A stretch of 64,000 nucleotides of DNA from Curtobacterium sp. MCBA15_012 (GCF_001864935.2 NZ_CP126267.1:558001-622000); one strand, 5' to 3'; counted from the stretch's first letter, positions 1-8,890 are shown. Notes: generated from the sequence alone by a model not told the origin. Program-made: numbers and translations.

Positions 1-344
1 CTCGGAGGTCTCGTCCGCTTGGGTGCCCCGGACCTGCTGATCCCGCTACTCGTCGCGTCGCTCGACGATGCCGACGTGTGCTCGAATGACCCTGTGTGCA
101 TTGAGAGTGATCGGCAAGGTTCGTCCCAGCTCAACCTCTCTGCCTGTCATGGTTGCGCGCTCGTGAGCGAGACGTCCTGCGAGACAGGCAATCGTCTGCT
201 CGACCGCCAGCTCGTGCTCGGCGGTGGCGAGGTCACAGGACTGCTCGGGGGGGTGCTGCCCGCCGTTCGCGCGTCAATGGGAGCGGCCTGATGCCTGCGC
301 CGGCGCGCCGGCGCTGGCCGGGCCAGCGGACTGCTTACAATGAC
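1..344. other. Left edge of window, no confident gene
   Basis: No complete gene is evident before the methyltransferase. The only reading frame with protein-like composition lies on the minus strand, open from about 273 down to a stop at 46-48. It contains a segment reading AEHELAVEQTIACLAGRL, but has no clear start or ribosome binding site and I recognise no family. It could be the 3' remnant of a gene broken during insertion or decay of a mobile element, which would fit the neighbouring orphan methyltransferase and frameshifted gene. Treat as unassigned. Confidence 0.25.
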
Positions 345-1439
345 ATGGTGACCCCAGATATCGCAGTCCTGGACCTATTCGCCGGGGCCGGGGGCCTCAC
401 AGCGGGAGTTCATGCTGCGTCAGATCGGTTCACAACGGTTGGCGCCGTCGAGTGGGATCAGGCCGCCGCTGCATCTTATGAGGCGACTTACGGCAAGGGC
501 GTCGTCTTCGCCGGCGATATCAAGGAGTGGCTCAAGGGTGACGTGCCGCGTGCGGATGTCATCATTGGCGGCCCGCCCTGCCAGGGTTTCTCGAGTCTAG
601 GTAAGCAGGACGTCGAGGATGAGCGGAACTTCCTCTGGCGCGAGTACGCCCGGACGATTCGCCGAGCGATGCCGAAGTACTTTGTTGTCGAGAATGTCGC
701 CGAGTTCAAGAAATCTCCGCAGTTTGACCTGTTCCGGGAGGCCACCGCGAAGGGCGGCATGCTGGCCGATTACGCCTTCGAGGCCAAGGTCTATAACGCG
801 GCCGACTTCGGTGCTGCTCAGACTCGTCGACGGACCGTCATCATCGGTTATCACCGTGACCTCGGTTTCCCGGGGGAGCTCGAGCTGACGCATTCCGCTG
901 ACCCCGAAAGCGATTTGCCCGGTTGGGTCACGGTGAAGGACGTGCTCCGAGATGTGCCGCGGACGCCAGACCGCGACCCGGTGTTCGACGCGCTCCGTAC
1001 CGAGTTCAAAGGCAAGGAGTACGCCGGGGACTTTGCTGTCCGCGACCTCCACTGGAGCCGGAACTACACGCAGCTGTCGAAAGATCGGTTTGCCGTGATC
1101 CCGGCGGGCGGAAACCGCCGCGACCTCGAAGCGTATCCGCACCTCATGGCGCCGTGCTGGACCAAGCACAAGACGGGCTCCGGCGATGTGATGGGGCGGC
1201 TTCACTGGGACCGTCCGTCGGTCACCATCCGCACCGAGTTCTTCAAACCGGAAAAGGGGCGGTACATTCACCCCGAGGAGCATCGCGCGATCACGCACTA
1301 TGAGGCAGCGCTGCTTCAAGGGTTTGGTTCAAAGCACCGCTTCGTTGGCTCGCGTACCGATATCGCTCGACAGATCGGGAACGCGGTGCCGATCCCGCTC
1401 GGTACGGCGATCGGGCGACTGCTCGCCAGCGTTCTCTGA
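345..1439 (+). CDS. DNA (cytosine-5-)-methyltransferase
   Basis: A 364-residue C5-cytosine DNA methyltransferase, transferring methyl from S-adenosylmethionine to cytosine in a specific site. Motif I is LDLFAGAGG (residues 9-17), motif IV GGPPCQGFSSLG (75-86) with catalytic Cys79, motif VI ENV (116-118), motif VIII QTRRR (159-163), and motif X GNAVP (345-349). All core motifs are present and the length is normal for a monofunctional enzyme. The ATG at 345 was chosen because it places motif I at the expected distance; the frame is open further upstream, but that part looks non-coding. No restriction endonuclease is visible downstream, so it is an orphan or its partner lies left of the window. 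Base composition is less GC-rich than the rest, and it sits near a tRNA 3' end, both suggesting transfer. Confidence 0.93.
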   Translation: MVTPDIAVLDLFAGAGGLTAGVHAASDRFTTVGAVEWDQAAAASYEATYGKGVVFAGDIKEWLKGDVPRADVIIGGPPCQGFSSLGKQDVEDERNFLWREYARTIRRAMPKYFVVENVAEFKKSPQFDLFREATAKGGMLADYAFEAKVYNAADFGAAQTRRRTVIIGYHRDLGFPGELELTHSADPESDLPGWVTVKDVLRDVPRTPDRDPVFDALRTEFKGKEYAGDFAVRDLHWSRNYTQLSKDRFAVIPAGGNRRDLEAYPHLMAPCWTKHKTGSGDVMGRLHWDRPSVTIRTEFFKPEKGRYIHPEEHRAITHYEAALLQGFGSKHRFVGSRTDIARQIGNAVPIPLGTAIGRLLASVL

Positions 1440-1583
1440 CCCTGCAGGCAGAATGCTAGGAGCCCCCAAAATTTCGTGAGCTTGGGACCTGGCATCGAGG
1501 GTTACCCGAGGGTCGGGCAACAGTGGCCATGCGGGGCCACATCCCACTCCGGGAAGAAACGAACCGCGGGGCCGTGTCGCTGA

Positions 1584-1867
1584 CTACCCCGCCCTACCGC
1601 GCCGTCCCGGAGGCATTAGCTCGCAGTCGCGAGCTCTAGTCAGCCTTCCCTGCGCGGTGGGGAGTGTAGCGCCGCTGATCTGTGCCAAGGTCGCGCTCGG
1701 GTTGCGGTTACCCTCCCTGGCCAGACGGCCGTGCTGGAGGGCGGCCAACTCGTAGAAGTCGGCGGCCTTCTTCGAGTCGTCAGTGGCTTGAGCCGCTCGC
1801 ACTCGCTGACCTTGCGGCCAGAGGCGAAGGCGATCTTGCCGCTGGCGATCGTCTCGGTGCGTTTCAT
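1584..1867 (-). pseudogene. Frameshifted small helix-turn-helix-like gene
   Basis: Two overlapping minus-strand frames join into one plausible protein of about 94 residues. The first starts at ATG 1867 (MKRTETIASGKIAFASGRK) and the second ends at 1584 with a C-terminus ending PPGRRGRAG. Near 1780-1800 the frame must shift to pass from SECERLK into DDSKKAADFYELAALQ. The C-terminal segment, SGATLPTAQGRLTRARD followed by an RGRAG tail, resembles helix-turn-helix proteins of actinobacterial mobile elements; that is family resemblance, not proof. Its total length is not a multiple of three, so it is broken or contains a sequencing error. It lies between the methyltransferase and the tRNA and shares their less GC-rich composition. 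The rest of 1440-2022 shows nothing further. Confidence 0.4.
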
Positions 1868-2022
1868 GGCGACCGAAGCCTTGCCAGGGGATGGGCGGCG
1901 CCGTCCTGCGCGGCGTCGGCAAGCTAGCCCTGGGGCGCGTTTCGAGGGCTGGAGTCTCAACTACTTCGAGAGAAGTCTCACTTGAGTTGAGAAACGACAC
2001 GGAAGTCCTGAACGGAGAGGAG

Positions 2023-2093
2023 AGCGAGTGACGGGAATCGAACCCGCGCTACCAGCTTGGGAAGCTGGAGTTCTACCATTGAACTACACTCGC
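2023..2093 (-). tRNA. tRNA-Gly (anticodon CCC)
   Basis: A 71-nt cloverleaf reads on the minus strand. The acceptor arm pairs GCGAGTG with CACTCGC, the D-arm region reads TAGTTCAATGGTAGA, the anticodon stem CCAGC/GCTGG encloses loop TTCCCAA, and the T-arm contains GGTTCGATTCC. With U33 placed correctly the anticodon is CCC, reading GGG glycine codons. The CCA tail is not encoded. The 3' end points left, toward the frameshifted gene and methyltransferase; tRNA 3' ends are common integration sites for tyrosine-recombinase elements. Confidence 0.95.
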
Positions 2094-2342
2094 GCATCCC
2101 GCCGGACGGGACGCCACAAGCCTAGCGGATCCCGCGCTGGACGCCAGCCGTGTGCACCCCGCGCGTCGCGCGGCGGACGCGAGCCGCGCCTCCCGGCCGG
2201 CCCACGCGGGCACCGTGCGCGACACGTGTCGCCGCCATGCGCCTCCCCGTGTCTCCCCTGTGAGGTGCGCACCTCCACGGACAGTCCGGGGGCCCGTGTG
2301 TACCGTCCAGGGGGATCGAGCGCCCTACCCGAGGAGGACCGG

Positions 2343-3434
2343 ATGGTCAGGCATCCCCTCATCGACGACGTGGTCGGCCCCGCCATCGTGGTGCGGTCCG
2401 CGTCGCCGGTCGTCTGGTTGACCGAGTCCCTCGCCGCACTGCTGCGACGGGCGTCGGAGTCCGGCCGCACGGTCGTGCTCCGCACCGGCCAGGAGGCGGC
2501 GCTCACCCCCGCCCTGCGGCACGCGCTGGGCGCACACAACGCCGCATGGCTCGTGGACGGCCCCGGCGGATCGCTGCGGGACGGCAGGACCGGCGTCGCC
2601 GCCTCCGGCGTCGAGGACGTCGTGCACCACGGACCGGAGCTCCTCGGACCGCCCTCGCCGGAGCACCCGGTCTCGACCGGGTCGGTCCGGCAGATCAGCA
2701 TCGACCTGACCCTGCGGCACCACGCGGACCGCGCGGTCGACATCGGGGCCGCGATCGAGGCGTTGTGCGACACCACCGGGTCCTGCCCGGCGTGGTGGGG
2801 CACCAGCGAACCGCTCTCCGTGCCGTGGGACCGCTGGGTCGTCACGCAGTACGCCAAGCACGAGGCGCCGGACGTCTCGACCTCGTACGCCGTCGGCGAC
2901 GGGTTCTCGGCGACGATGACGGCGCACCTGACCGACGGGGTCGTCGTCGAGACGATGTCCGCCGTGCTCACGATCCCCGAGGACGGCGCCGACCCGGCAC
3001 TCGCGTCCCGACTGCTCGACGCGGTGCACCGCGTGGCCGACGAGGTCGACCCGGTGTTCGGTGTCGTGATGCAGCGACGCGGGGACGCCGACCACCTCGT
3101 CCGGGCCGTCGCGCACGGCGAGCCGTCGCCCCTCGCGGTCGTCGTTGGTGCCGAGGCGACCACGTTCCTCGACCGCGACGGTGAGTGGCCCCCGCCCCGC
3201 ACGAGCACCTCGGTGTTCGGCGCGGGCGGGCTCGTGGTCCGCTTCGACGACGGGTGGGAAGCGCTCGAGGCCTTCCTCGACCGGATCGACGAGGACCGCT
3301 TCCTGCAGCTCGTCGGCGGTGCCCCGCTCGACCCCGCGCATGACGAGGGCGCACTCGACGGGCACGACCGCGGCACGCACGCGGGCTCCGGCGTCCGGGA
3401 CTCGGCGCAGCGGGGCGGTCAGGGTGCCGCGTGA
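2343..3434 (+). CDS. DUF6177-like uncharacterised protein
   Basis: A 363-residue soluble protein without signal peptide or membrane segments. It opens MVRHPLIDDVVGPAIVV and has a central stretch (RQISIDLTLRHHADRAV, SCPAWWGTSEPLSVPWDRWV) resembling the actinobacterial family I know as DUF6177; that label is from memory and only moderately sure. No catalytic motif is recognisable. ATG 2343 follows GAGGAGG, a strong ribosome binding site, so it was preferred to starts further upstream that run into the tRNA. It overlaps the next gene by about 11 nt, implying co-transcription and translational coupling. Confidence 0.7.
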   Translation: MVRHPLIDDVVGPAIVVRSASPVVWLTESLAALLRRASESGRTVVLRTGQEAALTPALRHALGAHNAAWLVDGPGGSLRDGRTGVAASGVEDVVHHGPELLGPPSPEHPVSTGSVRQISIDLTLRHHADRAVDIGAAIEALCDTTGSCPAWWGTSEPLSVPWDRWVVTQYAKHEAPDVSTSYAVGDGFSATMTAHLTDGVVVETMSAVLTIPEDGADPALASRLLDAVHRVADEVDPVFGVVMQRRGDADHLVRAVAHGEPSPLAVVVGAEATTFLDRDGEWPPPRTSTSVFGAGGLVVRFDDGWEALEAFLDRIDEDRFLQLVGGAPLDPAHDEGALDGHDRGTHAGSGVRDSAQRGGQGAA

Positions 3435-3771
3435 CGTGACGCTGCTGTGCCGCGGGCCGGTCGAGACGCGCGACGTGGCGGAGGCGCTGCTGCTGCACGA
3501 CGACGCCTGGGGTGTCCGGGCCCTCGACGACGGTCCGGTGCTGCAGGTGTGCCGCGACGCGACGCACCCGGTGATCACGGTGCTCGGCGTCCGTCGTGTG
3601 GACTCGCTCGACGAGGTCCGGCGGATCCTGCCCGACGCCCCGGAGATGGCGACGCCGCTGTGGTGGGTCGACGCGGTCGCGCCGATCGGGGACGCGGGGG
3701 AGCCTGGCATCGACGCGGCACTCGAGGCCTCGTTGGACCTCGACGCCGTGTGCATCGTGCACGGCGACTGA
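3424..3771 (+). CDS. Small uncharacterised acidic protein
   Basis: A 115-residue protein starting at GTG 3424 (VPRDVTLLCRGPVETRDVAE); GTG 3436 is an in-frame alternative. It is acidic, predicted soluble, and ends DLDAVCIVHGD. I recognise no family. Overlap with the end of the preceding gene indicates that the two are translated together and probably act together. The gene is followed closely by the convergent CopD/CtaG gene. Confidence 0.6.
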   Translation: MPRDVTLLCRGPVETRDVAEALLLHDDAWGVRALDDGPVLQVCRDATHPVITVLGVRRVDSLDEVRRILPDAPEMATPLWWVDAVAPIGDAGEPGIDAALEASLDLDAVCIVHGD

Positions 3772-3786
3772 GGCCCGGCCAGCAGG

Positions 3787-5832
3787 TCAGTCGCGGTCGT
3801 GCATCGCGGCGAGGCGGTCGTTGTACGCCTTGAGGTCGGCGTCGCCGTCGCGCTCGGCCTTGCGGTCGAGGCGCTTCGCGTCGCGCTTGTCCGACCGCAC
3901 CCAGTTGCGCACCACGAGCAGCGCGACGAACACCATCGGTAGCTCCGAGGCGCCCCAGGCGATGCCACCGCCGGTGTGCTGGTCGTCGAGCAGTGCGGCG
4001 TCGTTCGTCTGGCCGAGCGCGTGGAACCAGTCGATCGCGAACACCGACTGCGAGGTCATGACCGCGACGCCGAAGAACGCGTGGAAGGCCAGGGTCGCGA
4101 GCAGGGCGATGATGAGGATCGGGTACGCCGGACGCTTCGGGCCCGGGTCGACGCCGACGAACACCCAGAAGAACAGGTAGCCGCTGAACACGAAGTGCAC
4201 GACCATCGCGACGTGCCACTCGTGCGACTGCATCGCGTACTGGTAGGCCGGGGTGAAGTAGAACACCACGAGCGAGCCCGCGAAGATCACGCCGGCGACG
4301 GCGGGCTTCGCGAGGAACTGCATGTAGCGGGAGTGCGTGAAGAGCATCAGCCACTCGCGGGCGCCGCGGGACCCGTCGTTCCGGACCGGCAGCGTGCGGA
4401 GGGCGAGCAGCACCGGGCCGCCGAGCACGAGCGGCAGCGGCACGAACATCATGAGCAGCATGTGCTGGAGCATGTGCGACGAGAAGTGCACCATGCCGTA
4501 GACGGCCGGTCCGGCCGAGGTGGTCCAGGCGAACAGGGCGCACCCGAGCAGCCACGCGATCGTGCGGCCGACCGGCCAGGAGTCGCCGCGCTTCCGGAGC
4601 GTGCGGACCGCGAGCAGGTACCAGCCGGCGCCGACCACGGCCAGCGCGAGCCAGACCCAGTCGATGTGCCACTGCGTCAGGTAGGTCTGCACGGTCTGCG
4701 CCGGCGGGTAGGGGAAGCCGAGCAGCCCGGAGCGGGTGTCCTGACCGGTCTCGGGCGTCTGCGGGATCGGCGGCTGCGAGCGCGACACCGCGACGGAGAC
4801 ACCGATCGCCACCGCCATGAACACGATCTCGGCGAGGGCGAACCGCACGAACAGGCGTCGGTCGAGCGGGGCGCGCAGGAGCCCGGGCACGAGCTTGCGG
4901 CGCTGCACGACACCCGCCAGGCCGAGCGTGACGAGCACGACGGCCTTGACGGTGATGAGCCAGCCGTAGCTCGTCGTGACGAGGTCGAGCGGCCCGGTCA
5001 GCCGCAGCGAGGCGTTGACGATGCCCGAGAACGCGACCGCGGCGAACGCCCACCCGGCGAGCGTCGAGTACCGGGCGACGACCCGGCCGGTGGCGCCCTT
5101 GGTGCGGGTGCGGAGCACGACGACGGCGACGAGTCCGCCGGCCCACACGCAGACCGCGACGAGGTGCACGGCGAGCGAGTTCACCGCGTTCGCGTGCTCG
5201 AGGGAGCCGGCCGCGTGCCCGGACAGGGCGAGGGGGAGCAGCGCGAAGAGCCCGAGCACGGTCGCGACCGCCAGGGTGGTGACCCGGGTGGCGAACGCGG
5301 CGACGAGCGTGGCGAGCAGGATCGCGACCGCCGACACGACGAGTGCCTGCCCGATCTCGACCTGGAACGCGAAGAGCAGGAAGTTCCGGGCGAACACCGG
5401 GTCCGTCAGCGGGACGCCGAGGGTGTTCGCGCCGGTGAGCACGATGCCGACGACCGCGGCGAGGAACCAGACCGCACCGGCGGCGGCACCCCAGCGAGCG
5501 GCGCGGTGCTGCACGCTCGACATCGCGCCGTGGTCCTGCTTCTTGGCGGGGAGCGCGAACGCGGCGACGACGAGCAGGCCGATCGTGAGCGCGGCCGTGG
5601 TGTCGTGCACGACGCGGGCGACGGGCAGGCCGTACTCGACGAGGTCACCCGCCGAGACGAGCTGCTGGCCGGCGGTGAACGCACCGGTGAGCGTCATGCC
5701 GAGCACGGCGCACGCGACGGCGAGCGGGATCGCGATGACGAGGACCGTCGCGACGGTGGTGTTCCGGGCGGTGACGGGGGCGGGGTCCGGTGCCGTGTCC
5801 CCGGGCTGCGTGGCGGCTGACGTGACGGTCAT
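3787..5832 (-). CDS. CopD / CtaG fusion, copper handling and cytochrome oxidase assembly
   Basis: A 681-residue polytopic membrane protein. The first half has about eight hydrophobic segments resembling the CopD/YcnJ copper-resistance domain (for example HVALV-type and LVATSYGWLITVKAVVLVTLG regions). The second half is a CtaG/caa3 assembly domain with His-rich helices such as HFSSHMLQHMLLMM, a histidine pattern typical of copper binding. Such fusions are common in Actinobacteria and are thought to deliver copper to cytochrome c oxidase across the membrane. ATG 5832 begins MTVTSAATQPGDTAPD; upstream in-frame sequence belongs to the antisense of other genes. It stands alone between a convergent pair and a co-oriented GNAT gene. 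Confidence 0.85.
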   Translation of the reverse strand: MTVTSAATQPGDTAPDPAPVTARNTTVATVLVIAIPLAVACAVLGMTLTGAFTAGQQLVSAGDLVEYGLPVARVVHDTTAALTIGLLVVAAFALPAKKQDHGAMSSVQHRAARWGAAAGAVWFLAAVVGIVLTGANTLGVPLTDPVFARNFLLFAFQVEIGQALVVSAVAILLATLVAAFATRVTTLAVATVLGLFALLPLALSGHAAGSLEHANAVNSLAVHLVAVCVWAGGLVAVVVLRTRTKGATGRVVARYSTLAGWAFAAVAFSGIVNASLRLTGPLDLVTTSYGWLITVKAVVLVTLGLAGVVQRRKLVPGLLRAPLDRRLFVRFALAEIVFMAVAIGVSVAVSRSQPPIPQTPETGQDTRSGLLGFPYPPAQTVQTYLTQWHIDWVWLALAVVGAGWYLLAVRTLRKRGDSWPVGRTIAWLLGCALFAWTTSAGPAVYGMVHFSSHMLQHMLLMMFVPLPLVLGGPVLLALRTLPVRNDGSRGAREWLMLFTHSRYMQFLAKPAVAGVIFAGSLVVFYFTPAYQYAMQSHEWHVAMVVHFVFSGYLFFWVFVGVDPGPKRPAYPILIIALLATLAFHAFFGVAVMTSQSVFAIDWFHALGQTNDAALLDDQHTGGGIAWGASELPMVFVALLVVRNWVRSDKRDAKRLDRKAERDGDADLKAYNDRLAAMHDRD

Positions 5833-5942
5833 GACCGTCCAATGGTAGGTGCCCCACCTGACACCCCGCCCCGGTCCGACACCGGCCCTGGACCGACACC
5901 CGCCCCCGGTCCGGGTGCCGTCGCACACCCGGGCCCCGGTGG

Positions 5943-7040
5943 TCAGTCGCGGTGCTCCCAGATCCCCTCGCTGCCCACCCCGACGAACCCGACGGCCTCG
6001 TTGACGTCGAGCATCGGCCGGTTCTCCTCGGCGTTGAACGTGATGATCGACGGCCGACCGGGGTGGTCCCGCTCCACGGTCTCGATCCCCACGACCTTGA
6101 GCAGCCACCCGAGCCGGTGCCCGCGGTGCTCGCGCAGCACGAGCGTGTCCCACTGCATGACGGCTCGGGACGGGCCGTGCGGCACCTTGAGCTGGCTGAA
6201 ACCGGCCAGGGTGGTGCTCGCGACGTGCTCGACGGCGATCGTCAGCATCGCGTGGGGCCCGCCGGCGAGCTGCTCCTCGGACTCGCGCACGCGGTCGGCG
6301 GTCCAGACGTCCTCGGGCTCCGCCATGTCGCCCGAGGGGGCGTCGGTGCTCATCCGGGTGTGCAGGACCGCGACCCCGTCGAGCCACGCGTCCGGTGTGC
6401 GGTCGGTCCACGTGTGCACGCGGTACCCGGGCCCGGCGGCGGCCGCAGCGCGGTCGTGCAGGGCGCGCACGACGGACCGGTCGGCGGGGAGCCCGAGCCG
6501 ACTGATCCGGTTCACCTGTCCGAAGTGCCAGCCGCGGCCGGTCAGGAACCGCACCCCGGCCTCGTCCTCGGGGACCGCGCCGAAGCCCGTCGGCGCCGGG
6601 ACGAACCCCGGGCCCGACGCGGGACCGACCTGGCGGGAGACCGCGTACGTCTTGCGCTGCGTGCGGCCCTCGGCCCGGGCGATCCCCTCGATGTGGTCGG
6701 CGAGCAGCGTCCCGATCCCGCGGCGCTGCCGGTCCGGCCGGACCCCGACCGCGATCCAGCAGTTCGTCGTGCCGGGCTCGGACTTCGTGTCGTACGAGCC
6801 CGACCCGACGACCGAGCCGTCCGGGTCGCGCACGACGAACAGGCGGCTCGGCGACCCGGGCTCGTGGCACATCGGCAGGTACTCGGCCGGCTTCCAGGAC
6901 AGCTCGGTGAGTCCGTGCACCGCGACCTCGGCGGCGTCGGAGACGGCCAGCCAGTCGCGGAACGCGCGGACGCGCTCCGGGTCGTCGTCCATCGTCGTCG
7001 GGACGACGAGTTCCTCGACGACTGTTCCCTGCTCGGTCAT
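5943..7040 (-). CDS. Tandem-domain GNAT acetyltransferase
   Basis: A 365-residue protein with two GNAT folds. The N-terminal domain has the acetyl-CoA pyrophosphate-binding motif [10 protein letters not shown] near residue 110, and the C-terminal domain has a looser version, [12 protein letters not shown], near residue 305. Tandem GNATs of this size include mycothiol synthase relatives and various antibiotic or small-molecule acetyltransferases; the substrate cannot be read from sequence. ATG 7040 ([16 protein letters not shown]) was chosen over an upstream ATG giving an Arg-rich, unlikely leader. Monocistronic, divergent from dcd. Confidence 0.8.
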   Translation of the reverse strand: MTEQGTVVEELVVPTTMDDDPERVRAFRDWLAVSDAAEVAVHGLTELSWKPAEYLPMCHEPGSPSRLFVVRDPDGSVVGSGSYDTKSEPGTTNCWIAVGVRPDRQRRGIGTLLADHIEGIARAEGRTQRKTYAVSRQVGPASGPGFVPAPTGFGAVPEDEAGVRFLTGRGWHFGQVNRISRLGLPADRSVVRALHDRAAAAAGPGYRVHTWTDRTPDAWLDGVAVLHTRMSTDAPSGDMAEPEDVWTADRVRESEEQLAGGPHAMLTIAVEHVASTTLAGFSQLKVPHGPSRAVMQWDTLVLREHRGHRLGWLLKVVGIETVERDHPGRPSIITFNAEENRPMLDVNEAVGFVGVGSEGIWEHRD

Positions 7041-7141
7041 GGTGCCCCCGCTGTCGGCCGGTCGGACGGCCGTCCTCCGCCGCCCGGTGGGCAGCCGACC
7101 ACCATACCGACGCCGCACCGCCTGCCGCTAGGCTTCCACCC

Positions 7142-7732
7142 GTGCTGCTCTCCGACCGCGACATCACCGCCCAGCTCGCTGCAGGCCGGATCGGCCTCGA
7201 CCCGTACGACGGCTCGCTCGTGCAGCCGTCGAGCATCGACGTCCGGCTCGACAAGTTCTTCCGGCTGTTCGACAACCACAAGTACCCGCACATCGACCCC
7301 GCGGTGGACCAGCCCGACCTGACCCGCCTGGTCGAGACCGACCCGGACGAGGCGTTCGTCCTGCACCCGGGGGAGTTCGTCCTCGGCTCGACGTTCGAGG
7401 TCGTGACGCTGCCCGACGACATCGCCGCACGGCTCGAGGGCAAGAGCTCGCTCGGGCGCCTGGGCCTGCTCACCCACTCGACGGCGGGCTTCATCGACCC
7501 GGGCTTCTCCGGCCACGTCACGCTCGAGCTGTCGAACGTCGCGACGCTGCCGATCAAGCTCTGGCCCGGGATGAAGATCGGGCAGCTCTGCTTCTTCCAG
7601 CTGTCGAGCCCGGCCGACAAGCCCTACGGCTCCGCCGAGTACCAGTCGCGCTACCAGGGGCAGCGCGGGCCGACCCCCTCCCGGTCGGCCATGAACTTCC
7701 ACCGCGCGGACGTCTCGCAGCGCGACCACTGA
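7142..7732 (+). CDS. dcd: dCTP deaminase, probably dUMP-forming
   Basis: A 196-residue, full-length dCTP deaminase. The nucleotide-binding signature [19 protein letters not shown] (about 100-118) and [15 protein letters not shown] match the actinobacterial DCD-DUT group, which converts dCTP directly to dUMP, rather than the E. coli enzyme that only deaminates; this distinction is inferred from the HSTAG segment. The enzyme supplies dUMP for thymidylate synthesis. It starts at GTG 7142, with divergent transcription from the GNAT gene about 100 bp away. Confidence 0.95.
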   Translation: MLLSDRDITAQLAAGRIGLDPYDGSLVQPSSIDVRLDKFFRLFDNHKYPHIDPAVDQPDLTRLVETDPDEAFVLHPGEFVLGSTFEVVTLPDDIAARLEGKSSLGRLGLLTHSTAGFIDPGFSGHVTLELSNVATLPIKLWPGMKIGQLCFFQLSSPADKPYGSAEYQSRYQGQRGPTPSRSAMNFHRADVSQRDH

Positions 7733-7839
7733 CCGCGGGATCCGCACGGACGGGGTTCGAGCGACCCCCGCGTCCTCGTCATCTGGAGACGCTGGACGAA
7801 CCGTTCCACTGTATGTGACATTCCGTGTACGGTGGCGGC

Positions 7840-8349
7840 ATGGCCCCAGCTCCATCCCGTGTCCCGGTCGACGCGTCCCAGCTGCTCCGCCACGCCCGAC
7901 GGCGAGCGGGACTGACGCAGGTGCAGCTCGCCGAGCGGGCCGGGGTGACCCAGAGCGTCATCAGCACCTACGAGAACGGGCGTCGCGAGCCCTCCCTGGC
8001 GGCGCTGCAGCGGCTGCTCCACGCCGCGGGTTTCGACGCGGTGGTCGACCTCCGGCCGGCGCCGGCCGAGCCCTCGCTCCGCGACCGCATCGCCGCCGTC
8101 CGGGACGACCTGCTGGCCGTCGTGGCCGAGTGCGGGGCGTCGAACCCCCGCCTGTTCGGCAGCGTCGCGCGCGGTGACGACGGACCCGGCAGCGACGTCG
8201 ACCTCATGGTCGACCTGCCGCCCGACTCGGGCATCTTCTGCCTGCTCCGGATCCAGGACGCCGCGGAGCGCCTGCTCGGCGTGCGCGTCGACGTCGCGGA
8301 CGCCGCCGGGCTGCGTGGCTCGGCCCTCCGCGAGGCGGTGCCGCTGTGA
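7840..8349 (+). CDS. XRE-type HTH fused to MntA-like nucleotidyltransferase
   Basis: A 169-residue two-domain protein. The N-terminal XRE helix-turn-helix (about 15-65) includes LTQVQLAERAGVTQSVIS. The C-terminal nucleotidyltransferase domain carries the GSx10DxD signature in LFGSVARG and GSDVDLMVD, keeping the metal-binding aspartates. In HEPN/MNT toxin-antitoxin modules the MNT antitoxin adenylylates a tyrosine in the HepT toxin; here the DNA-binding domain probably adds autoregulation. ATG 7840 was preferred to GTG 7825 because GGTGG lies just upstream of it. Its stop overlaps the next start (GTGA), a tightly coupled pair. Confidence 0.88.
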   Translation: MAPAPSRVPVDASQLLRHARRRAGLTQVQLAERAGVTQSVISTYENGRREPSLAALQRLLHAAGFDAVVDLRPAPAEPSLRDRIAAVRDDLLAVVAECGASNPRLFGSVARGDDGPGSDVDLMVDLPPDSGIFCLLRIQDAAERLLGVRVDVADAAGLRGSALREAVPL

Positions 8350-8738
8350 GGAGCCGGCGCGAGCACGCGTGCGGTGCGGTCCCGCGGTCGCTCGCGGACC
8401 GGCTGGACGACGTCGACCGGGCGTGCGACGCCGTCCTGCGGCACGTCGCCGACCCGACCCTGCCCGAGGAACTCGTGCACGACGCCGTGCGGATGCGCCT
8501 GGTCGAGGTCGGTGAGGCCGTCCGCAGCCTGCCGTCGTCGGTCACGGCTGGCGAGCCGTCGATCCCGTGGTCGCGCGTCGCTTCGTTGGGGGAGCGCCTG
8601 ACCCGCCGGTACTTCGACACCACCCCGGCGATCGTCTCCGGGACGGCCCGCACCGACGTCCCGACGCTCCGCGACGCGGTGCGACGCCTCCGCGCCGCGC
8701 ACTGCGCGTCGGCTGCGGGGGCCGACCCGACCGGCTGA
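8346..8738 (+). CDS. HepT-like HEPN protein with degenerate active site
   Basis: A 130-residue, mostly helical protein whose middle matches HepT: RLVEVGEAVRSL, then IPWSRVASLGERLTRRYFDTT. Typical HepT proteins carry R-x4-H-x-Y after the conserved IPW. Here the aligned arginine is glycine and the histidine is arginine, while the tyrosine that MntA modifies is retained. The RNase function is therefore probably weakened or lost, yet the frame is intact and still coupled to the nucleotidyltransferase through a GTGA overlap. Alternatives are a diverged active HEPN or an immunity-type remnant. The family call rests on context plus the IPW...RYF segment. Confidence 0.7.
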   Translation: MRSRREHACGAVPRSLADRLDDVDRACDAVLRHVADPTLPEELVHDAVRMRLVEVGEAVRSLPSSVTAGEPSIPWSRVASLGERLTRRYFDTTPAIVSGTARTDVPTLRDAVRRLRAAHCASAAGADPTG

Positions 8739-8739
8739 C

Positions 8740-8833
8740 GGACGGGAGGCCCGTGGCGGCCCCGCCCCGCGCCTCCCGTCCGGCTGACCGACGGACGGGA
8801 GGCCCGTGGCGGCCCGGCCCCGCGCCTCCCGTC
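8740..8833. repeat. Two tandem copies of GGACGGGAGGC palindrome
   Basis: Two near-identical palindromic units, 8740-8782 and 8793-8833, lie behind the HepT-like gene. Each has a left arm GGACGGGAGGCCCGTGGCGG and a right arm ending CGCGCCTCCCGTC, with short CGGCTGAC linkers before each. They belong to a family recurring in this window (13367-13408, 17147-17190, 22025-22078, 46870-46915, and split arms at 35188-35308). Confidence 0.85.
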
Positions 8834-8890
8834 AGCCGCGCCCTGCGCCGACCGCGCGCGCCCGTCGGACGGGCCCGCCCGCGGGACGCG

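Noticed and set aside
19..291. Plus-strand 90-codon frame at the left edge
   Set aside because: No ribosome binding site, no recognisable family, and composition unlike a protein; the opposite strand looks slightly more coding-like.
3976..5820. Long plus-strand open frame (about 614 codons) opposite the CopD/CtaG gene
   Set aside because: Composition is extremely Arg/Glu/Asp/His-rich and lacks any domain; it is an antisense shadow of a GC-rich membrane protein gene.
7825..7839. GTG 7825 as the start of the HTH-nucleotidyltransferase gene
   Set aside because: ATG 7840 has GGTGG at proper spacing; the extra five residues are glycine-rich and would include the ribosome binding site.
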